A stretch of 64,000 bases of DNA from Cinnamomum chago (taxonomy: Eukaryota; Streptophyta; Magnoliopsida; Laurales; Lauraceae), in assembly GCA_038049695.1 (NCBI GenBank), contig CP142452.1:27888501-27952500 (forward strand), in the 5' to 3' direction. Numbering within the stretch: the first letter of the stretch is position 1; each line of letters starts with the position of its first letter. Below are positions 1 to 9,270 of the stretch, piece by piece. Made by a program: the position numbers and the translations under genes. Below the pieces are notes generated by a model that ran no database searches, was not told the origin of the DNA, and worked only from the letters and a program-made list of their open reading frames with translations.

Positions 1-191
1 GCCTAACATGATTATAAATAGAGCAGTGGATCATCCAAGGATGGATCACTTTCTCGCCAATCTTCTTCTTCTCATTCTTCCTCATTCTAACACGCCTCTG
101 TTCCATATCTCCTGCCAAGAACTCTTCTCAGGTCACTACTTTATCTGAGATTTCTCATTCTCTTTCAGAATTTTTTTTATCTCTGCTGGTT
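1..191 (+). repeat. Leader and possible 5' LTR remnant of the copia element
   Basis: This stretch precedes the copia open frame. A TATA-like box (TATAAATA, 13-20) and a pyrimidine-rich segment around 60-90 resemble the TATA box and TTCTTCTTC region of the 3' LTR near 4589-4690. The similarity is weak, and I found no primer-binding site of the usual TGGTATCAGAG type before the start codon. The 5' LTR therefore either lies mostly outside the window or has diverged strongly. Confidence 0.4.
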
Positions 192-3100
192 ATGGAGAAA
201 CAAGATATTATTTATGTTAAATTAAATGGCAAAAATTATATGGCATGGTCCTTTCATCTCCAACACTTTGTGGAAGGCAAAGGACTAAGGGGATTTCTGG
301 ATGGCACAACTGTACAACCCACTGATGATGCTAAATCTACTGCAACTTGGTCCCAAAATAATTCTAAAGTGGTTACTTGGATTCTTAATTCCATTGAATC
401 CAACATTAGCTCTTCCTTGCAAGCCTTTAAAAAGGCTTCGGATATGTGGGATCATCTGAAGACATTATATCATCAGGCAAACAAGGCGAGGCAATTTCAC
501 CTAGAGACTGAATTAGCTAAATATGGGCAAGGAGACAAGGCAGTTCAAGACTATTACAATGGCTATCTTACTTTATGGAATGAAATTGATTCCATGATCT
601 TGATCGATGTACCAACAGAGGCCCTTTCCTCTGTCATTAAGATACAAAAGAATGCTCATATTAGCCAGTTCTTAATGAACTTACGGCCTGAATTTGAGTC
701 TGTCCGAGCTGCTTTATTAAACAGAGAGGTACCTCCAAATCTTGATACTTGTGTTCAGGAGGTTCTGAGAGAAGAAAGCCGCCTCCAATCCCAAACTCAT
801 ATAAATGAGGATCCGAAGGCCTTTCTTACTCCTGCGTCTGAAACTCTGGCTCTGAAAACTACTCAAGGACAGCAGGTTCAATGCTTTGAATGTAAATCTT
901 TTGGGCATGTTGCGAAGTATTGTAGAAAGAAGAACTTTTGTAATTACTGCAAAAGAAATGGACATCTCATTTCTGAATGTACTCGCCGACCTCCACGAAA
1001 GCCTGATTCATATCAGCAGAGACCCATCTACAACAAGCCAGCCCTTCAAGCACAAGCTGCAGAAAGTGAAATCAGTTGTTCTCAGTCTATGTCTGTCACA
1101 CCAGAACAAATTCGAGACATGATCAATGCTTCCGTTGCATCTGCATTTACCTCAATGGGTGTCTCTGGTCGGTATCCCTCTCTTGCCTTATCTACTTCCC
1201 TTTCACCTTCATCGTGGTTTATAGACTCAGGGGCCTCCAACCACATGACTGCTGTCAAACAAAATATCCATGCCATCCAACCATATACTGGAAATGATAA
1301 AATTGTTGCTGCTAATGGTCAAAAATTGTCTATCTCTGGCATTGGATCCATAGCCCTTGAGACTGCGCAGGACCAATCTTTTCTTCTCTCTAATGTTTAT
1401 TTTGTGCCTCATTTATCTGCTAATTTACTATTTGTTGGCCAGTTAGTGGATAATGGATACTCTGTTCACTTCAATTCATCTGGTTGTGTTATACAGGACC
1501 GGCAAAATGGGAAGGTGATCGGGACAGGGAGTAAGCACGGACGGTTATTTCTACTTGATATTGGCCTTGGATCTCTTTTGGCTACTTCACTTAGTTCTAT
1601 GACCAATTTGTGGACCATTTGGCATAGGCGCCTTGGTCACTTAAATAATGATAGATTAGCATCTTTATTTCGAAATGGTTGCTTGGAAACCTTTGTTGAT
1701 AATAAAATGCTTACTTCATTTTTACATTCTCGTTGTATTTCCTGTTGTCTAGGCAAAAGTCACACTTTACCATTTCCTATACGTGATTCACGAGCTAGTA
1801 CTCCCTTTGATATGGTTCATAGTGATGTCTGGGGTATTGCACCAAAATGCAGTAGGCTAGGTTATAAATACTATGTGACCTTTATTGATGATCACTCTAG
1901 GTTTACATGGATTTATTTCCTTCGAGCTAAATCTGAAGTTTTGCCTACTTTCAAGAAATTTTTCAATTTCGTGCATACTCAATTTAATAAAATTATCAAG
2001 GTACTTCGCTCTGATTCCGGAGGAGAATATATTTCTGGGGACTTTTCCTCATTTTTGTCAGATAAGGGAATTGTTCATCAAAAGTCCTGTCCTCATTCAC
2101 CACAGCAAAATGGTATCGCAGAAAGGAAAAATCGCCACATTCTTGAAACAGTCAGGGCCTTGCTCATCGAATCAAAGGTTCCGACAATCTTTTGGTGTGA
2201 AGCAGTTCATACTGCTACTCATTTAATCAATAGGCTACCAACTCCGGTTTTAAAAAACATCTCACCATTTGAAGCTATCTATCACTCTCCACCAAATTAC
2301 TCTTTGTTGCGAACCTTTGGTTGTCTCTGTTTTGTCCATTTACCATCATTTGAAAGAACCAAATTATCTCAACAAGCAGCTAAATGTGTCTTCTTGGGGT
2401 ACAGTGACGAGCATAAGGGATTTGTTTGCTATGATCCAGAAGCTCATCGAACTCGCATTTCCCGTAATGTCTTATTTGTTGAGCATGTTCACTATTATTC
2501 TCTTCCGTCAAATTCTCATGTTTTGGATGTTTCCTATCTTCCTCGATTCCAGGATCCCACATCACCTCCTATGTTACAGGTCTATAGTCGAAGACAGAAG
2601 CAGCCTCCTGCAACTACTTCTACTCCCGATCATCCTACATTGCCGGCTCCTTCACAACAAGGTGATAGTTTCTCTGTTCCTTCTCCACAACCAGCACCGC
2701 CTCCACCACCATCACATCCACCTGCGGCAACATCTTCTCCACCACCACCACCACCACATCCACCTGTCAGGCGTTCCACTCGTATATCCAAACCTCCTGA
2801 CCGTCTTAGTCTTTCTGCATTTCTTAGTGACCCTGATTCTCTTTCAATTCCTTCTTCTTATTCACATGCAAAAGAGATACCCAAATGGCAGGATGCTATG
2901 ACGGAAGAATTGCTGGCTCTCGAATCAAATCACACATGGGATCTAGTTCCAAGACCAGCCGAAGCTCCAATTATTGGTAGTAAATGGGTTTATTCTATCA
3001 AAGAAAAATCAGATGGAAGTCTAGATAAATATAAAGCTCGTCTTGTTGCTCAGGGATTCAAGCAAGAGTATGGTATAGACTATGAAGAGACCTTTGCCCC

Positions 3101-4448
3101 TGTTGCTAAAATGACCACTATCCGTGCCATACTGGCAGTTGCTGCTATACGCCATTGGCCTCTTTGGCAAATGGATGTCAAAAATGCTTTTTTGCATGGG
3201 GAGCTCCGTGAGACGGTTTTTATGAAGCCTCCTCCTGGATATGCATGTCCATCTAATCATGTTTGTCATCTCAGAAAATCGCTCTACGGCCTCAAGCAAG
3301 CACCTCGTGCATGGTTTGAGAAATTTCGAAATGCTATTCTTCGTGCGAATTTTTCTCAAAGTCCTAATGATAATTCAATGTTTATTCGGCGTACAAGTAC
3401 TGGTTGTACTCTCTTGTTGCTTTATGTAGACATGATTATCACTGGGAATGATGCATCAGGTATTACTGCTTTGAAACACTATCTTATGAGCCATTTCAAG
3501 ATGAAGGACTTGGGACCCCTCACTTATTTTCTTGGATTGGAAATTTCTTGCACTAAGGCTGGCATTTACATCCATCAAAGAAAATATGTTGAAGATCTAT
3601 TATCAATGGCCCATCTGACAGATTCCAAAATTGATGATACTCCATTAGAACTAAATACAAAAATTCGGAGAGAAGAAGGCAACCCTCTTCTTGATCCAAC
3701 TTTGTATCGACGACTTGTTGGGAGCTTAGTATATCTAACCATGACTCGGCCAGACATATCTCATGCCGTACAAGTTGTCAGTCAGTTTGTGAGCAATCCT
3801 CATAAACCCCATCTCACCGCTGTTCATCGAATTCTTCGTTATCTTCGAGGTTCTCTTCATCGTGGACTCTTCTATTCCTCTACATCCTCATTTCATCTTC
3901 AAGGATATGCAGATGCGGATTGGGCTGGTTGCCCTGACTCTAGGAGATCTACCACTGGATGGTGTATGTTTCTAGGCACATCTATTATCTCTTGGAAGTG
4001 CAAAAAGCAAGCCACGGTCTCCAAATCTTCAGCTGAAGCTGAGTATAGATCAATGTCCTCTGCCAGCAGTGAGGTCATTTGGCTTCGTCGACTTCTTCGG
4101 GAACTTGGTGTGCCAATTATTGGTCCCACTCCACTTTATGCTGACAATACAAGTGCAATATTAATAGCCAACAATCCCGTCTTTCATGAGCGCACTAAGC
4201 ATATTGAAGTTGACTGTCATTTCATTCGTCAGCATGTCCTCTCCGAAGTAATTGATCTTCCGCACGTCTCCTCACAGAATCAGCTTGCAGATCTGTTTAC
4301 CAAATCAGTACCCGGACCACGTCATGATTTTCTTACTACCAAATTGATGCTCTGTTCACAACGGCATCAATTTGAGGGGGAGTGTAGAAGAGATCAATCT
4401 AACCCAGGTTCATTGGCAGATCCACATGATCCAGGCCCATCTGGCTAA
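192..4448 (+). CDS. Ty1/copia retrotransposon Gag-Pol polyprotein
   Basis: One open frame of 1418 residues covers the whole copia polyprotein: Gag with a UBN2-like N-terminus; two CCHC zinc knuckles near residues 233-265 (CFECKSFGHVAKYC and CNYCKRNGHLISEC); aspartic protease with DSGAS near residue 347; GAG-pre-integrase; integrase with its D, D, E residues visible (HSDVWG, LRSDSGGEY, AERKNR); a proline-rich linker; reverse transcriptase; and RNase H (ADADWAG, SSAEAEYRS, TKHIEVDCHF). The order protease-integrase-RT-RNase H defines copia. The RT catalytic box, normally YVDD, reads YVDM here, consistent with loss of one codon at about 3425-3433, so the encoded enzyme is probably inactive although the frame is uninterrupted. 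The last residues run into the 3' LTR. The long open frame suggests a fairly recent insertion. Confidence 0.95.
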   Translation: MEKQDIIYVKLNGKNYMAWSFHLQHFVEGKGLRGFLDGTTVQPTDDAKSTATWSQNNSKVVTWILNSIESNISSSLQAFKKASDMWDHLKTLYHQANKARQFHLETELAKYGQGDKAVQDYYNGYLTLWNEIDSMILIDVPTEALSSVIKIQKNAHISQFLMNLRPEFESVRAALLNREVPPNLDTCVQEVLREESRLQSQTHINEDPKAFLTPASETLALKTTQGQQVQCFECKSFGHVAKYCRKKNFCNYCKRNGHLISECTRRPPRKPDSYQQRPIYNKPALQAQAAESEISCSQSMSVTPEQIRDMINASVASAFTSMGVSGRYPSLALSTSLSPSSWFIDSGASNHMTAVKQNIHAIQPYTGNDKIVAANGQKLSISGIGSIALETAQDQSFLLSNVYFVPHLSANLLFVGQLVDNGYSVHFNSSGCVIQDRQNGKVIGTGSKHGRLFLLDIGLGSLLATSLSSMTNLWTIWHRRLGHLNNDRLASLFRNGCLETFVDNKMLTSFLHSRCISCCLGKSHTLPFPIRDSRASTPFDMVHSDVWGIAPKCSRLGYKYYVTFIDDHSRFTWIYFLRAKSEVLPTFKKFFNFVHTQFNKIIKVLRSDSGGEYISGDFSSFLSDKGIVHQKSCPHSPQQNGIAERKNRHILETVRALLIESKVPTIFWCEAVHTATHLINRLPTPVLKNISPFEAIYHSPPNYSLLRTFGCLCFVHLPSFERTKLSQQAAKCVFLGYSDEHKGFVCYDPEAHRTRISRNVLFVEHVHYYSLPSNSHVLDVSYLPRFQDPTSPPMLQVYSRRQKQPPATTSTPDHPTLPAPSQQGDSFSVPSPQPAPPPPPSHPPAATSSPPPPPPHPPVRRSTRISKPPDRLSLSAFLSDPDSLSIPSSYSHAKEIPKWQDAMTEELLALESNHTWDLVPRPAEAPIIGSKWVYSIKEKSDGSLDKYKARLVAQGFKQEYGIDYEETFAPVAKMTTIRAILAVAAIRHWPLWQMDVKNAFLHGELRETVFMKPPPGYACPSNHVCHLRKSLYGLKQAPRAWFEKFRNAILRANFSQSPNDNSMFIRRTSTGCTLLLLYVDMIITGNDASGITALKHYLMSHFKMKDLGPLTYFLGLEISCTKAGIYIHQRKYVEDLLSMAHLTDSKIDDTPLELNTKIRREEGNPLLDPTLYRRLVGSLVYLTMTRPDISHAVQVVSQFVSNPHKPHLTAVHRILRYLRGSLHRGLFYSSTSSFHLQGYADADWAGCPDSRRSTTGWCMFLGTSIISWKCKKQATVSKSSAEAEYRSMSSASSEVIWLRRLLRELGVPIIGPTPLYADNTSAILIANNPVFHERTKHIEVDCHFIRQHVLSEVIDLPHVSSQNQLADLFTKSVPGPRHDFLTTKLMLCSQRHQFEGECRRDQSNPGSLADPHDPGPSG
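4374..4382 (+). other. Polypurine tract of the copia element
   Basis: The purine run GAGGGGGAG sits directly before a TG dinucleotide that fits the start of the 3' LTR. This is the usual plus-strand primer position in copia elements and lies inside the last codons of the polyprotein. Confidence 0.7.
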
Positions 4449-4702
4449 ATTCATCTAGAATCTTAGGACCATATCCACACACGTGGATCCTTGTTAGCCT
4501 ACTAATTATAGGAGATTTGATTATACAAATTAGTCAATTGTATTTATTAAATGATCGATTGTGATCTGTAATATTTGGTAACATTGTACTATAAATGAAC
4601 AGTCATCAACAAAGAGGCATATACCTTGACAACAGTACATTATTCATTCTTCTTCTTGATCATTTGATTCTTCCTCTTGATCATTTGATTACAATTATAT
4701 CA
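4383..4702 (+). repeat. Putative 3' LTR of the copia element
   Basis: The LTR start is set by TGTAGAAG just after the polypurine tract. A TATA-like box (CTATAAATG) lies near 4589, followed by two copies of a TTGATCATTTGATT motif at about 4658-4690. The end at an ATATCA near 4702 is a guess from the TG...CA rule, because no second LTR is available to align. Confidence 0.5.
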
Positions 4703-5021
4703 TACCACCACTTCCAATTGGTTTCTGATTGCTTTTCATTGTCTTGATCTTTTTTCTGTAAAGTTTGTATTCTTTCTTCCCCTATCGTTTGATGTTGTTT
4801 TTTAACCGTGCGTTTCTGGAAGTGATTTCTTTCATCTCAGTAATTAAACTTTAATTAATTAAAACACATGAAGGAAATGCCACCAGAGATTCAAAATTAT
4901 CACATTATTGCATGACAATGTTGTACAGGAATAATGGACCAGATCTATTGACATCCACTATATGAAGATCTGGTCTATTACTTGGAGCCACTGGTACACA
5001 ACAATTTGTTGTCCCAGTCCT

Positions 5022-5096
5022 CTGTGTTTGTGTGTGTGTGTGTGTGGGTGGGTAGGTGGGTGGGGGTGGGGGCATTTGGGGGGTGGGGGTGGGTGT
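5022..5096 (+). repeat. GT/G-rich simple repeat
   Basis: Alternating TG followed by GGGTGGG-type runs. This is low-complexity sequence and explains the short open frame across it. Confidence 0.9.
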
Positions 5097-5174
5097 TGGA
5101 GATACTTTTCTTTGTCTTTCTATTGTTTAGTGGACATTGATAACTCCTTAAATGTTGGCCTCCTTTCTATCATA

Positions 5175-5293
5175 CAAGGACGGCCGCATGAATTTTTTCC
5201 TTGAGGGAGGTACTATGTGAAAAAAAAAAATTTTGGGGGCCACATATAAAAAGACCTTAAGGCTTCAAAAACTTGGGGAGGCCATGGCCACTG
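5175..5293. mobile_element. Candidate hAT-type miniature element
   Basis: About 119 bp. Its interior (GAGGGAGG, GGGGGCCACATATAAAAA) resembles the larger hAT-like elements at 7343 and 47682. Flanks CTATCATA and GTATCACA match at six of eight positions, and the ends are imperfect inverted repeats. It is probably an old copy; the boundaries are uncertain. Confidence 0.35.
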
Positions 5294-5403
5294 GTATCAC
5301 AATAGCTCAGCATTTTCATCCTATTAAACTCCTAATGCAATCCTGTTTGGCAATTGGCATTTTCAGTAATCAAATATGAAATATTTGCAATATGGTAATA
5401 ATT

Positions 5404-5954
5404 GTTTGAAGGCATTGAGAGGGCTCCTAACCTACAAATAACCAATATCATTTTTGAAGGAGATCCACTTTTGATGCATAGAGGCCTCCATACAAATGAG
5501 AGGTTCTTATGGGATTTAATGTCTACCAGGAAGAAAATCAGCTCTTCCTTGAAAAATATCCACTGTTGGATATCTGAATACTGCTACAGAAATGCTAACA
5601 GGATAGCATACGCCTAGAAAAGTTTGGTCCACCATCTTTCACCATATTCAGAGACGCTTTACCACCTGATATACACTGTCAATATATCCAGGAACAAGTG
5701 ATAAACATGCAGATGATGACTTGATGACTGAACAAAGGAGCTTCCAACAAGTTCTGGAAACAAATGGTGCTGCAAACATGGGTCTCCAGTAGGCTAGGAG
5801 AGTTTTGTTACAGGTTTTGGGTGCATGTAGGTTTTTTTTTTTTTACTTTGTTGTTTACTGTCTTGTTTTAATACCTCTTTTTATGCTGTTTTTATACTCA
5901 TACTGGACTCTGTTCTTCTGTTTCTAATATAATCACTATTAGCAAAGAAAAATT
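5404..5954 (+). mobile_element. 5'-truncated L1-type LINE, RNase H end and 3' tail
   Basis: The frame 5402-5617 reads like the RNase H-like domain found at the end of many plant LINEs: an FEGIERA helix start, a FEGDPLL strand, and NANRIAYA at the end. It is followed by a 3' untranslated stretch ending in an A-rich tail. The nine bases GTAATAATT occur at both 5395-5403 and 5955-5963, flanking the segment as a target-site duplication. That fits a target-primed insertion truncated at its 5' end. It is not a functional gene. Confidence 0.65.
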
Positions 5955-6134
5955 GTAATAATTAAGATTGCTAGACAAAAGGTTCCATAATGCAGTGTTG
6001 GAAAAGAACGTTGAAATCTATCAGATCACAATTTTTTAAAAATTTGGTTTTTTTCCCATATGATGTGATAGATTTTTTTATTTTTTTTTTATCAATCTCT
6101 ACCTCTGATATTCAAATATTTCTAATATGTTCAG

Positions 6135-6979
6135 GATAAAGAATTTTGGAAGATGGAAACTCTAGAGAAATTGGAAGCTTGTCAGAGAAAGAAAGATGAG
6201 GGTAATATATTCTTCAAGGCTGGAGAGTATTGGCGTGCCTCAAAGAAATACGAAAAGGTTATAATGTGTGGAGGAGAAATGAATTTGCTTTATAAAGTAG
6301 TAAAGGGCTTGTATTACCCAGATATAGATACTAATATGGGCATAGATATGAGAACTAGGATACTATTCGTTTCTAAAACATTAAGGCATGAATATAGATA
6401 TAATTATCCCATTCATTTTAAACTGTTGATGTTAATCCTATAAGAATTACTTAAAACATATAATCAGTATATGTTGTCGATATTTAGTTCTATTACATCA
6501 AACTCATTTAAGTTGGTCCTTACTTTACTGAAAGTGTGTCTACTATTAATAACTCACAATTACATTGGGAAGATGGTCTTGGATTAAGTCTTTTTTTTTT
6601 TTAAAAAGCACTACATTAAGATTCAGCTAACGCTACAACTGCAAGTGTCCTACAAGTGTTTGTATTGACATCAGTATATGTGATGTCAGACATGATGCGG
6701 TGGGATTATACAAGTACGCGGTATCTTTTGAGTCCAAATGAATGATCAAAGCACAAATTTCTCTGGTGTTTTGCATATTGATTATGTTATGGGGCCTTCT
6801 AGAAACTGAATATCCATTAATGACCATATGCAGGCTGCTAGATATGTTGAGTATGATCATTCTTTCTCTGATGAGGAAATAACCAAAGCAAATGCCTTGA
6901 AAATATCTTGTAATTTAAACAATGCAGCTTGCAAGTTCAAGCTTGGAGATTATGATGGAACATCAAGATTATGCACAAA

Positions 6980-7035
<56 letters not shown>

Positions 7036-7285
7036 AGCTATGCCAATCATTGTTTAACTATGTCGCTCTCCCTCCCCTCTATTTCCACTAATCATTGTGT
7101 AACTATGCTTCTTGACAGGTATTAGATCTTGATCCCTATAATGTAAAAGCATTGTATAGAAGATCTCAGTCATACTTGAGAGCATCTGATTTTGAGAAAG
7201 CTGAAGAAGACCTTAAGAAAGCACTATCAATTGATCCTAATAACAGGTATGTGTATTCTCTGCACAGTGCTCTTCATCAAAACCT

Positions 7286-7317
<32 letters not shown>

Positions 7318-8199
7318 AACATTTCAGGGACATAATGCAATACATTGGCAGATCCGGGACGTTCGTGTGAGGGGGGTGGACCTAGGAATTCTTCATTGGG
7401 GGGGCCACTATGTCGAAAAAATTTCTTGGGAGGGCAACAAATAAAAAAGATGCATGTGATTTTCAAAATGTTTATAGGATTTTTTGAGATATTTTGGGGG
7501 GCCCATATGTAAAAAATTGGTAGTGGTTGTGTGGGAGGGGGGTGGGTATTGGGGGTGGTCGCAGGATTTTTTATGTAGATTTTGGAAACAGACCCAGAAT
7601 TTTCATTAGGTTTTGGAAGCGGACCCAGGTCCGACAAGGGCAACCACCCCCAAAAGTACATACTTGGGCTCGCCAGTGATGCATTATAATTTGTGTTTAT
7701 CATTGTGAATCTAGGCTGCCCGAGCCTAGCAACTTTGTGTTGCAAAATAGCATACTGATAAGACGATACTCAGTCCAATCCATCGTCGTCAAATAGATTG
7801 TGGAAGGGCAAATGGTACTCCAAAAGGATCAAATGGGCAAAATTGCATGGTCTAGATTGTATATTAATGTGATTTTTGGGCTATATTGTGCATTATGACT
7901 AGGCAGTCTAGGCCCATAACTTGTACAATCTAAACTATCATACATTTGCATAATGGAATAGCTTCCATTATTTGAAACACTGTAGCAGACACATTGTGGT
8001 CCACCAAAATATATTTATCTGATGTTGTCTTATATTGCTATATCCATCTGAAGGTAATCAAATTTTTCTCAACTTTCTGACCAACAGAGATGTTAAGCTT
8101 GAGTACAAGAAGTTAAAAGAGAAGCAAAAGGAGCATGATAGAAATCAAGCGAAGATGTTTGGCACCATGTTTTCAAGGATGAGCCAACTGGAGATGTAG
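6135..8199 (+). CDS. FKBP-type peptidyl-prolyl isomerase, ROF1/FKBP62-like: C-terminal TPR exons only
   Basis: Four exons join in frame: 6135-6257, 6834-6980, 7119-7246 and 8088-8199 (stop TAG). Every junction is AG/GT and the phases agree. The product begins DKEFWKMETLEKLEA, then carries three TPR units: KKDEGNIFFKAGEYWRAS, NLNNAACKFKLGDY and VKALYRRSQSYL with ALSIDPNN. It ends in a lysine-rich KLKEKQKEHDRNQAKMFG segment. This matches the C-terminal third of plant multidomain immunophilins, where the TPRs hold HSP90 and a calmodulin-binding tail follows. The FKBP (PPIase) domains are missing from the window. Either they lie upstream across a giant intron containing the copia and LINE insertions, or the gene is a 5'-truncated relic. 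The exons themselves carry no stop or frameshift, which argues against old decay. Start of the feature is a splice acceptor, not a start codon. Confidence 0.85.
6984..7034 (+). repeat. (CT)n microsatellite next to a 5' splice site
   Basis: About 25 CT units begin three bases after the splice donor of the second TPR exon, in the short intron 6981-7118. Confidence 0.95.
7343..7678. mobile_element. hAT-like non-autonomous element in the last FKBP intron
   Basis: A 336 bp element flanked by ATGCAATA (7335-7342) and ATGCATTA (7679-7686), an 8-bp duplication with one mismatch. The termini CATTGGCAGATCC and GGCTCGCCAGTG are imperfect inverted repeats. The interior is rich in GGGGGGCC-type runs and matches the style of the elements at 21777 and 47682. 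It has no coding capacity. An (AT)n/(AG)n stretch at about 7287-7316 lies just outside it. Confidence 0.65.
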
Positions 8200-8956
8200 A
8201 ACCATGCTAGTTTCTTTAGTTTCATACTTGAATCTGAACGTGAAAGATGATCTCTGTCTTGATGCAGGGCTATAAGTTCATTTCAAATTTCAAATGGTGA
8301 TATGACATTTAACTGATGGCTCTCTTGCAGGGTTCTCTCAGTGGTATCAGGTTTTTTCAAAATAAAACTTCAAGTGGTCATATTTTCATGAGTTGGTTTA
8401 TCACAATGGATATTTTTGCATAATGTTAACGTTCCACAATGCCTCACAAAATTCTCTGATTTTTCATGGGCACGAAACTTCCATATTTTCATTTGGCGCA
8501 TTTATGCATAGAAAAGGAAAATCTTGAACTAATTTTCCTTAAATCTGCCAAAATCTGTTTACTGTGGCGGATAAGGCGTTCAGAATCACTTTCTGCTGTA
8601 CCACATAAACAGATTTTCGTGGGCGCGGCATTCTAGAATTAAACAAACAGGCCCTTCATATTTTTGGCTTGAAGAGAATCTAAAAATGTTCTGTGTTCTG
8701 TAACGCTGAAAGGGGTTTTCTTGATTCGCATGAATCATCATTGAATGCATGGATGGTGAAAAAAGTTGGAGAAGAAGAATTCATATCCTGGAGCAGTTTA
8801 ATCTGTTGCATTGATAGTGAGAACAGAACACTGAATAAAGACAACATTTTAGAGCAAGTAACATACTACCTCCAGAAAAAGGGTGACCGAGTTTGGTTGG
8901 GCAGTGACCTCAAATAAGAGACATCTTGTATTCCCAAATAGTAGCAGCTGATAAAA
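8200..8956. other. FKBP 3' untranslated and intergenic sequence
   Basis: The first part is presumably 3' UTR. A lone CAAACAGGCCC near 8647 looks like one terminus of a GGGCCTGTTTG-type miniature element, but I could not find its partner. A 74-codon frame at 8693-8917 has no recognisable motif, so I do not call it a gene. Confidence 0.4.
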
Positions 8957-9110
8957 ATTACACCTGACAATGTAGCTCAACCAAGTTTATCTGAACTGAG
9001 GACTATTAACTACATGATGGAGCATCTCTCTTTTGGTCGGTTTGGCTAACCTAATTTCCGTGGAAGTTCATGGGAATACCATGAAATCCGCTTTTTTCTT
9101 GGAAATAAAA
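8957..9110. repeat. Dispersed repeat, copy A (partner at 28062)
   Basis: The segment containing CACCTGACAATGTAGCTCAA, then TTTGGCT, and a GGAAGT.CATGG block recurs in the same order and orientation at 28062-28190 with scattered substitutions. Family unknown. Confidence 0.6.
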
Positions 9111-9248
9111 AGAGAAGGAGGAAATTACCCGAAAAATCTCCTTAGATGTAACTGTAACAGTACTTCTGTTCAGTGACAATGTCGTCGCTCGTATTTCTTC
9201 TTCCTCGTCTTTCTTCCGCTTCTCCCTCCTCCTTCTCAAACAACACCA

Positions 9249-9269
9249 CCCCCCCCCCCCCCCCCCCCC
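9249..9269 (+). repeat. Poly-C run at the edge of the chromovirus fragment
   Basis: Twenty-one consecutive C residues separate unrelated upstream sequence from the truncated Ty3 pol. Either a rearrangement joint or a locally expanded (or misassembled) homopolymer. Confidence 0.9.
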
Positions 9270-9270
9270 T

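Noticed and set aside
1..191. Complete 5' LTR and primer-binding site for the copia element
   Set aside because: Similarity to the 3' LTR is too weak and no TGGTATCAGAG-type site was found.
8693..8917. 74-codon open frame downstream of the FKBP exons
   Set aside because: No motif, no splice support, length expected by chance.
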